Part shown: piece after piece, positions 8,037-15,700 of the stretch
Position numbering within the stretch: the stretch's first letter is position 1
How the letters are laid out: every line of letters starts with the position of its first letter
Origin: Gammaproteobacteria bacterium
GTDB lineage: Bacteria; Pseudomonadota; Gammaproteobacteria; UBA9214
Reading direction: 5' to 3'
NCBI GenBank assembly: GCA_020344335.1
Contig: CP070821.1
Span: 498,200-540,107, forward strand
Length of the DNA stretch: 41,908 bases
Translations under genes and position numbers: made by a program
Notes under the pieces: generated by a model
Databases searched by the model: none
What the model was told of the DNA's origin: nothing
Seen by the model: the letters and a program-made list of their open reading frames with translations, nothing else

Positions 8037-8958
8037 CCATCAGTACACCGGCGATATCTGCGTCATACAGTGAATCGAGTTCCCGGATACAGGTCGGACT
8101 GGTGACGTTGATTTCCGTCAGGTAATCACCGATCACGTCGAGCCCGGTAAACAGCAGGCCCTTCTCACGCAGGGCCGGACCGACCTGCTCGCAAATCCAG
8201 CGGTCCCGCTCGGTGAGGTCCACCCCCTTGCCGGTCGCCCCGGCAGCAAGGTTACCGCGGGTTTCCCCGGCGGCCGGGATGCGCGCCAGTGCATGGGGAA
8301 ACGGCTCACCGTCAATCATCAAAATGCGCTTGTCACCCAGGCTGATTTCCGGGATGTAGCGCTGCGCCATTGCCGTTCGGCTGCCATTGTCGGTGATGGT
8401 CTCGAAAATGACATTCAGGTTCGGGTCTTCCCGGCGCACCCGGAATATCGAGGCGCCGCCCATGCCGTTGAGCGGTTTGACAATGATATCCTCGTGTTCA
8501 CCAAGGAACTGCCGCAGGTGCGAAATTTCCCGGCTGACGAGGGTGGGCGGGCAGCAGTCTGCAAACCAGGCGGTGTACAGTTTCTCGCTGGCATCACGCA
8601 ATGCGGCCGGCCGGTTGACCAGCAGTACCCCGTCGGCCTCGGCACGTTCAAGCAGGAACGTCGAGTAGATATACTCCATGTCGACGGGCGGGTCCTTGCG
8701 CATCAGTACCACGTCCAGCGACGCCAGTGACCGAACCGCGGGCTCCGTGCAGCGGAACCAGTCATCCGGGTCATTCCGGACCTCGAGGCGGCTCATGGTC
8801 GCAAAACAGTGACTGTCCTGCAGGTACAGGTCGGCCTGCTCCATGTAAGAGAGTTCCCAGCCGCGCGCACCGGCTGCCATCAGCATGGCCAGGGTACTGT
8901 CTTTTTTGAAGTTTATGGACTTGATCGGGTCCATAACCACGCCCAGTTTGATCGCCAT
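8005..8958 (-). CDS. gshB: Glutathione synthetase
   Basis: A 317-aa ATP-grasp enzyme joining gamma-glutamylcysteine and glycine to form glutathione. The N-terminus VVMDPIKSINFKKDST is diagnostic of proteobacterial GshB. The mid-protein segment MRKDPPVDMEYIYST, NRPAALRDASEKL and the glycine-rich GMGGASIFRV loop of the ATP-grasp fold follow, and the C-terminus has the LDVIGDYLTEINVTSPT motif. Length is normal. It is divergent from pilG with about 200 bases between, and its end overlaps the longest reading of apbE. gshB beside pilG is a conserved pairing in gammaproteobacteria. Confidence 0.97.
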   Translation of the reverse strand: MAIKLGVVMDPIKSINFKKDSTLAMLMAAGARGWELSYMEQADLYLQDSHCFATMSRLEVRNDPDDWFRCTEPAVRSLASLDVVLMRKDPPVDMEYIYSTFLLERAEADGVLLVNRPAALRDASEKLYTAWFADCCPPTLVSREISHLRQFLGEHEDIIVKPLNGMGGASIFRVRREDPNLNVIFETITDNGSRTAMAQRYIPEISLGDKRILMIDGEPFPHALARIPAAGETRGNLAAGATGKGVDLTERDRWICEQVGPALREKGLLFTGLDVIGDYLTEINVTSPTCIRELDSLYDADIAGVLMDAIGKRLAER

Positions 8959-9096
8959 AGATAATGCTTTCCCGCTCCGCGTACGGCCCCCTGCCGGCTT
9001 ATAAAGTTTGCCCGCTGGCGGACGATAAATCGCTGTAGTTGAAGGGCAATAGTAAATTAATTCGACTGTCGGCGCGTTCGCCGGGACTTGTCAGGC

Positions 9097-9124
9097 TTCA
9101 CGGACCGGCGATTGCCGGCATAAT
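9097..9124 (+). promoter_or_regulatory. Possible promoter for the pilG operon
   Basis: A -35-like TTCACG (9097-9102) and a -10-like CATAAT (9119-9124) are separated by 16 bases. The spacer contains a small inverted repeat, CCGGC-GATT-GCCGG (9105-9118). The match to the sigma-70 consensus is moderate, so this is a suggestion only. Confidence 0.35.
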
Positions 9125-9159
9125 TTTAATGAAAACATCAATTAAACATAAGGTTATAT

Positions 9160-9621
9160 ATGCATCACAGTGCTGAGACTCAGGTGTGCACAGGTGCCAC
9201 AGGCACCACCGGGGATCGGGAGGATGCCGCGGTTGCCTTCACGGTCATGGTCATCGATGACAGCAAAACCATCCGGCGCACGGCCGAAACCCTGCTGCGC
9301 AACGAGGGATTCGATGTCGTTACGGCAATGGATGGTTTCGAGGCACTGAGCAAGGTCGCTGACTACCAGCCAGATCTGATCTTCCTGGACATCATGATGC
9401 CGCGACTGGACGGCTACCAGACCTGCGCGCTGATCAAGCATCACAGAGTATTCAAACACATACCGGTAATCATGCTGTCCAGCAAGGATGGCCTGTTCGA
9501 CCGTGCCCGCGGTCGCGTGGTCGGTTCCGACCACTACCTTACAAAACCGTTTACCAGGGAAGAACTGCTGGCTGCCATCGAGCAGCACGGCACTAAAGCG
9601 GCTTCGGAAGTCGGCGTATAG
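9160..9621 (+). CDS. pilG: Twitching motility response regulator PilG
   Basis: A 153-aa single-domain receiver of the Pil-Chp pathway that controls type IV pilus extension. After about 27 poorly conserved residues the receiver begins VMVIDDSKTIRRTAETLL. The phosphoacceptor is D77 (FLDIMMPRLDGYQTCALIK), followed by the MLSSKDGLFD and YLTKPF motifs with the conserved lysine. These blocks match Pseudomonas PilG closely. The ATG at 9160 has an AAGG element seven bases before it. It heads the pil-chp operon, divergent from gshB. The N-terminal extension is slightly longer than usual. Confidence 0.96.
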   Translation: MHHSAETQVCTGATGTTGDREDAAVAFTVMVIDDSKTIRRTAETLLRNEGFDVVTAMDGFEALSKVADYQPDLIFLDIMMPRLDGYQTCALIKHHRVFKHIPVIMLSSKDGLFDRARGRVVGSDHYLTKPFTREELLAAIEQHGTKAASEVGV

Positions 9622-9643
9622 AGCATATACCGAGGAAATGGCC

Positions 9644-10009
9644 ATGACGCAGATAATGATCATCGATGATTCACCTACAGATGCCCATCGCTTGCAGCAG
9701 ATCCTGCAGAAGAACGGCTACCAGACGTTAACGGCGGCGAATGGCGACGAGGGAATTGAATACGCCCGGCGGGAAAAGCCTGACCTGATCCTCATGGATG
9801 TTGTGATGCCGGGACTTAACGGTTTCCAGGCGACCCGCGAACTTACATCCGATCCGGAGACCGCTTCGATACCGGTCATTATCGTTACCCGCAAGGACCA
9901 GAAGGTCGACCGCGTATGGGGACTACGTCAGGGTGCCCGTGAATACCTGACCAAGCCGGTCAATGAGGCCGATCTGATGGATCGTATTAACGCGGCGCTC
10001 GCAAGTTAA
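9644..10009 (+). CDS. pilH: Twitching motility response regulator PilH
   Basis: A 121-aa single-domain receiver, the same length as Pseudomonas PilH. The acidic pair D8-D9 precedes SPT; the phosphoacceptor is D52 in LMDVVMPGLNGFQATREL; then come VTRKDQKVDRVWG and YLTKPV. In Pseudomonas PilH acts against PilG, favouring pilus retraction or serving as a phosphate sink. I chose the ATG at 9644 because the GAGG at 9632-9635 has eight-base spacing to it, and the length then fits the family. The frame is open far upstream into pilG, but only as overlap. pilG ends 22 bases before. Confidence 0.95.
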   Translation: MTQIMIIDDSPTDAHRLQQILQKNGYQTLTAANGDEGIEYARREKPDLILMDVVMPGLNGFQATRELTSDPETASIPVIIVTRKDQKVDRVWGLRQGAREYLTKPVNEADLMDRINAALAS

Positions 10010-10020
10010 CTGCTGCCACT

Positions 10021-10566
10021 ATGAATGAAGCGACAGAAATGGATCCGGTTGCCCTGCTGAGGGCCATGGAAACGGGTTGCCGGAACGCGGCGGCAGGTCT
10101 CCCGGAGAACATTGACCCCAGCGAGGAATGGTCTGGCATTGCCTTTCGACTGGGTGATCAGCAATTGCTGGTTCCGGTGGGCGAGGTGATTGAAACCCTC
10201 TCCCTGCCACAACTTACCGCTATTCCCAACACTGCTGACTGGGTAAATGGAATCGCAAATGTTCGTGGACGCCTGTTACCCGTTCTGGATCTGCGCGGAC
10301 TGTTGTATGGCGAAGTGGCACAGTCTGGACCACGCAGCCGGGTGCTGGTGATTGATTTCGACGATGTTTATTTCGGACTTGTCGTGGACGAGGTCCATGG
10401 TCTCAGGCATTACCCGGTCGAGGCCTGCGTGTCGGCCGGCAAACGCATGGATGATGCGCTGGGACCGTATGTCAGTGACGGCATCCAGGATGAGGATGTC
10501 TTCCGCGGCATTTTCAGCATTTCTGCACTGTCTGCTTCCGGACGATTCATGCAGGCAGCCGTTTGA
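10021..10566 (+). CDS. pilI: CheW-like adaptor PilI
   Basis: A 181-aa CheW-domain protein that should couple the receptor PilJ to the kinase ChpA. After an N-terminal helix (about 1-40), the CheW domain begins with GIAFRLGDQQLLVPVGEVIE and contains the core WVNGIANVRGRLLPVLDL and the VDEVHGLRHY segment. Length agrees with Pseudomonas PilI. It lies 11 bases after pilH, between the pathway's receivers and its receptor, exactly as in the Pil-Chp operon. Confidence 0.94.
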   Translation: MNEATEMDPVALLRAMETGCRNAAAGLPENIDPSEEWSGIAFRLGDQQLLVPVGEVIETLSLPQLTAIPNTADWVNGIANVRGRLLPVLDLRGLLYGEVAQSGPRSRVLVIDFDDVYFGLVVDEVHGLRHYPVEACVSAGKRMDDALGPYVSDGIQDEDVFRGIFSISALSASGRFMQAAV

Positions 10567-10626
10567 AATTTTTATGATTCGCTGTTTGTGTTGCGTATTT
10601 AAAACTAACCGGTCAGGAGATAGACC

Positions 10627-12621
10627 ATGAAGGGAATGACCAAGGTAAAAACGACGGCATCCGACAGTTGGATGAAAGTGCTCACCTTTGCCGTATTGTG
10701 TTCTGTCTGGGCGATGGTGGGTGTCTTCGTGCATGTCGGTAACCAGTCCGAACTGGATCAGCAGCGTTTGTCCTGGACCGGCGAGCAGCAGGTCTTGTCG
10801 CAGCGAATTGCGAAGTATGCCCTGGCAGCTGCTAACGGTGACTCCGAGGCGTTCGCATCACTCGAGGAATCGAAGCGGCGGTTCAGGGATATTCTCGCCA
10901 GCGAGAATAACGAGTTCGAGGCAAGTGAAAGATATCGGCATACACCCGAGTTTCATGCCTATGGCGGGCTGAGTAAGGTCTGGGACGGCTTCAGTTCCAG
11001 TGTCACCGAGGTTGTCAATGGCCAGATTCTGGTGCTCTCGGTGGCCGAGACGGCCAGCCTGACCCGTCAAATCATGCCGGAGTTGATGCAACATACGCAG
11101 GGCCTGGTAGACAAGCTCGTGAGCAATAATGCCAGCTCGGCTCAAATACGTCAGGCCAGTCACCTGTCTATGCTTGGCCAGCGCATCGTGAATAACATCA
11201 ATAATGTCATGTCCGGAGACGGGGCAGAGGCGGCGGCAGTAGCCTTTGCCGAGGATACAGGGAAATTTGGCGCCATTCTCGAGCAGATGCTGCGTGATGG
11301 GAATGACACCAGCGCAGTCCAGGGCAAGCTCAAGAAGATTGCACTGCTGTTCAGCCAGATCAGCGACCATGTTGGTACGGTAGTTGACAACTCGGCGGAA
11401 CTGGTTGGTATTCAAAATGCTGTACAGGATGTGTCGACCCGCAGTGAGAAGCTGTTTGATGCCGCTGATGAGCTGCAAAAGGCCTATGCGGCTGCGCCGG
11501 CCAATCGCCTGGTATCAATGGAACTCGCCTATATCCTCGGTGCAGTGGCTCTCGTGATCCTGTTCTGGATGGGATTTGAAAAACTGCGCACGCAGCGCAA
11601 CCGCAACCAGGTCATCGAGTCTGAAAACCTGCAGAACCAGGAGGCCATCATGCGGTTGCTGGATGAAATGGGTGACCTCGCGCAGGGTGACCTGACGGTG
11701 AACGCCACGGTGACTGAGGATTTTACCGGTGCCATTGCGGACTCCATTAATGCCACAGTCGGTTCCCTGCGTGGCCTGGTGAAGACCATCAACGACACCT
11801 CCACGCAGATGTCTGCCTCGGTAGAGGAAGCCGAGGTGGTTGCCCAGCAACTGTCCGAGGCGAGTTCCTGCCAGTCACAGGATATTGCTAATGCAACGAG
11901 TATAATCAACGAAATGGCAGCTTCCATGAATACGGTATCAGCCGAAGCCGGCGAGTCTGCCAAGGTGGCCATGAGCTCGGTAGAGATTGCGAAGAAGGGT
12001 GGCGATAAGGTGCAGCGCAACATCGTGGGTATGGATTCGATTCGCGAGCATATCCAGGAAACCTCGAAACGCATCAAGCGTCTCGGCGAAAGTTCACAGG
12101 AGATTGGTGATATCGTCGAGCTGATTAATGATATTGCCGAGCAGACCAACATCCTTGCCCTGAACGCCTCCATCCAGGCGGCCATGGCCGGTGAGGCAGG
12201 CCGTGGCTTCGCAGTCGTTGCCGATGAGGTACAGCGGCTTGCCGAGCGTTCAGCCAATGCTACCCGCCAGATCGAGGCACTGGTAAAAGCCATTCAGGCG
12301 GATACCAACGAGGCAGTCATCTCCATGGAAAAAAGTACCTCCGGTGTGGTCGATGGTGCGCACCTTGCAGAGGACGCGGGAAGTGCACTCGAGGAGATCG
12401 AGAATGTTTCCGAGCAGCTGGCCGGACTGATTCAGTCGATTTCCGTTTCTGCCAGCAAGCAGGCCGGAACGGCAGCCGAGATATCCAGCAACATGAACCA
12501 GATCCAGGATGTCACAACCCAGACAGCCAGCAGTACCGAGAAGACCTTCCGCTCAATCGGCAACCTGTCACGTCTTGCGAAGGACCTGGATACCTCTGTT
12601 GCGGGCTTCAAGCTCCCATAA
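10627..12621 (+). CDS. pilJ: Type IV pilus methyl-accepting chemoreceptor PilJ
   Basis: A 664-aa inner-membrane chemoreceptor. Membrane helices lie at about 17-37 and 296-316, enclosing a periplasmic helical region of PilJ type. It contains two repeats beginning around QRIAKYALAAANGD and QRIVNNINNVMSGD. A HAMP region follows, then the cytoplasmic coiled-coil signalling domain. The hairpin tip (about 500-545) contains IAEQTNILALNASIQAAMAG and the GRGFAVVADEVQRLAERS block, in the PilJ-type form. PilJ senses pilus or surface signals and drives ChpA. AGGAG at 10615-10619, seven bases before the ATG, supports the start. No pilK methyltransferase follows. Confidence 0.96.
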   Translation: MKGMTKVKTTASDSWMKVLTFAVLCSVWAMVGVFVHVGNQSELDQQRLSWTGEQQVLSQRIAKYALAAANGDSEAFASLEESKRRFRDILASENNEFEASERYRHTPEFHAYGGLSKVWDGFSSSVTEVVNGQILVLSVAETASLTRQIMPELMQHTQGLVDKLVSNNASSAQIRQASHLSMLGQRIVNNINNVMSGDGAEAAAVAFAEDTGKFGAILEQMLRDGNDTSAVQGKLKKIALLFSQISDHVGTVVDNSAELVGIQNAVQDVSTRSEKLFDAADELQKAYAAAPANRLVSMELAYILGAVALVILFWMGFEKLRTQRNRNQVIESENLQNQEAIMRLLDEMGDLAQGDLTVNATVTEDFTGAIADSINATVGSLRGLVKTINDTSTQMSASVEEAEVVAQQLSEASSCQSQDIANATSIINEMAASMNTVSAEAGESAKVAMSSVEIAKKGGDKVQRNIVGMDSIREHIQETSKRIKRLGESSQEIGDIVELINDIAEQTNILALNASIQAAMAGEAGRGFAVVADEVQRLAERSANATRQIEALVKAIQADTNEAVISMEKSTSGVVDGAHLAEDAGSALEEIENVSEQLAGLIQSISVSASKQAGTAAEISSNMNQIQDVTTQTASSTEKTFRSIGNLSRLAKDLDTSVAGFKLP

Positions 12622-12629
12622 CAGGAAAG

Positions 12630-12731
12630 ATGTCCGGAATGGCCGGTGACTATGCCGTGCAACCATGCGCATTTTTGCGTGTTCGGGATCGTTCGCCATA
12701 TGAGAACGCACGCAGCCAGGAACCAGCATGA
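12630..12731 (+). CDS. Possible 33-aa ORF bridging pilJ and chpA
   Basis: A short frame starts at ATG 12630, directly after an AGGA element following the pilJ stop. It ends with a TGA (12729-12731) that overlaps the chpA ATG as ATGA. The spacing of the AGGA is short (three bases), and the Arg/Glu-rich peptide has no recognisable motif. It occupies the place where Pseudomonas has pilK. It may only provide translational coupling, or be chance. Confidence 0.25.
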   Translation: MSGMAGDYAVQPCAFLRVRDRSPYENARSQEPA

Positions 12732-15700
12732 ACGAAGCTATCGATTTGAGTGCGCTTAACTGGGTGCAGCAGGAACTCGGCGTGACCCTGAAACGGGGGC
12801 GCCAGTTTCTGGAGGAATATGCCGAAGGCAACCGCAGCACCGAAAGCCTGAACAATTGTATGGCCTGTCTGCATGAGGCACGCGGCCCGTTGCGTATTGT
12901 CGGCCTCAACGGGGCTGACCTGCTTGCAACCGAGATGGAAGAGGTCCTCAATGACCTCTCGCGTGACAGCCTCGACAATCAGGAAATGGCTATGGAGGCC
13001 CTGATGCAGGCTTTTATACAGCTTCCCGATTACCTGTTCGCCCTGCGCAGCAGCCGGCGTGAGAGCACCGCCGCGTTACTACCGGTCATCAATGAGCTGC
13101 GCACGGTACGCGGTGCTGCCGTCATGCCGGAGGGCGCTGCATTCACCCCCGACCTGCAAGCCGATTTGCCAGTAACGGCCTATAACCCGCAGCAGGCGGA
13201 CGCCCAGCCTGAAGCGGCATCCCTGGCGCGTTCCCTGCGGCAGCATTTCCAGGCCGGTCTGCTTGACTGGTACGGTAACCCGGATAACCGCGCCGGATTG
13301 CATACCATCAGCAAGGTAGCCGACAGCCTGCGCCGGGCCTCGCGACAGCAGGACGCAGCCCGCTTCTGGTGGGTTGCGAGTGGTTTTGTAGAAGTATTGC
13401 TGTCTGAACAAGAAGCGGCAACAAACGAATCAAAACAGTTGTTGGGACAGGTTGACCGTCAGATCAAGTGCCTGATAGATAGCGGTGAAGTTGAGTTTGC
13501 CGCGCATATTCCGGAAACATTACTCAATAATCTGCTGGCGCATATTGCTGCCAGCGATGTTGATACCGGAGAGGCGGGCGAAATTCGCCGCGTCTTTGCA
13601 CTGGAGACACAGCCGGTAGATTGCGAGTTGGCGGTTGTTGCGCTGGATGGTCGTAATATGGAGGTCCTGAATACGGTGACGACCGCGGCACTCGAGGACC
13701 TTGAACAGATCAAGGAACAGCTGGATCTGTACAGATGCAGTGAAGACAATGTGAATGATCTGCCGGTGCTTTTCGACAAGCTGCATGCTCTCGGCAATAC
13801 GCTGGCAATCAGCGGGCTGGAAGAAGCGGCTGGGGTTATTGCTGATGTTACCTCCCGGCTGCAGCAAATCATCGCGGTTAAAGACAGCGGTGATGAAAAT
13901 GACTTCGTAGAGATTGCCGGTTCATTGATTGCTGTCGAAACCTCGATACGTGACATGCAGACACATAAGCTGATGCAGGAGTCCGGCAGCAGCACCGCCA
14001 GCCTTGCCTGGAATGAAGGGCTTGCCTCCGTCATCAGTGAAGTGGTTGTTGATATGTCGGCCGCGAAGGAACATATCAACAGCTATTTGCAGGCACCGGA
14101 GTCATCATCGGGGCTTGAAAGTGTGCCCGGGTTATTGCAACAGATTCGGGGTGGATTGCAGCTCGCCGGGCAGGATCGTGCAGCCGCGCTGGTGGAACAG
14201 GTAGATGACTACCTGGACAAGGCATTGTTTCGGGGTGAACAGCTGCCGGATGCCGAGCAGCTGGACTTGCTGGCAGATGCCATCTGCTCAATAGAATATT
14301 TTGTCGAGGAACTGGCAGAGAACCGCCTCCATGGTGGAATGGTCCTGGATATTGCCGAGCAGAGCCTGGAGAAGCTTGGTAAAGGTGCAATACCGGCACA
14401 CCAAGAACAAGATGTCGAGCGGGAACTGCCACGCGAACAGTCCGTACCCGTCGTCCCGTCTGCAGATATCCCGGCGATTTCCGGTTTGCAGGTGTTCGCT
14501 GACGATATCGACAGGGAAATCCTCGATATTTTTATCGAGGAAGCCGGGGATGAGATTGAAAAGCTCTCCCGTCTGATTCCTGACTGGGTTGAGGATACGG
14601 ACAACCGTGAAATGGCCGACACGATCTGCCGCTCCTTCCACACGTTGAAAGGTGGCGGGCGCATGGTTGGCGCGCTTGCACTGGCCGAATTCTCCTGGGT
14701 CTTTGAACATCTGTTCAACCAGGTTGTGGAAGGTACGATCAGAGCCGATGAAAAATTGCTGGAACTGATGCTGGAGGCAAGAGAACCGCTCGTTCAATTG
14801 CTTGACCAGGTGAAAGGTGGCAATGCACCGGCTGCAGATGTTGATGCCTTCGTGGCACGTGCCGCAGTAATGGTTGCACCTGTAACACAAGCAAGCAGCC
14901 AGTCCGGGACACCCGCTGTTACAGTCAGGGGTCCATTGGACACAGAGCAAGCGGACCAGACATCAACAGGTAAACAGGCAGCCAGTGAGCCGGAGTCTGT
15001 GGTCGATGACAGAGTTATCGCAGATGAATTCCCGGTACTGGCTGGCGACGCCGACCCCGAAATCGTCGAGATCTTCCTGGAAGAGGCAGAAGAGGTGCTC
15101 GGGGAAATCACCCGGCAACTACCGGAATGGACTTCCAATACCGGGGATCAAGAGGCCCTTGCCTCGCTACGCATGAATTTCCATACACTCAAGGGTAGTG
15201 GCCGCATGGCGGGCGCCATGCTGACAGGTGAATTTTCGTGGACGATTGAAAAGCTGCTTAACCAGGTAATTGACGGGGCGGTACCGGTGGATGAAACATT
15301 GCTTGCGATAGTTGACCGGATTCCGGTTTCCCTGACCGAGCTGATTGCACAGGTCGATGGCGGTCCGCAACCTGAGTCAGATTACCGGGCATTGATGTTC
15401 GCAGCAGAAACACTTGTCCGTGGTGAGCAACCGGACATAACAGCCATTGCAGACAACGAAACGGCAGCAGCGGATGCCGATATTGTCACGATAGCAGAAT
15501 CCGGCAAGGTACGGGAAACCATCGACGGGGAGATCACGGTTGAGGAGCCGGCTACCGCTGACGCTGAGCCGGATATTATCGATATATTCCGGCGTGAATC
15601 GACAGGCCACCTGGAAGCGATACAGGGATTCGTCGAGGAATGCCAAGTAAATCAGGCAAGTTGTCAGGTATCTGAATCACTCTACCGTGCGCTGCATACA

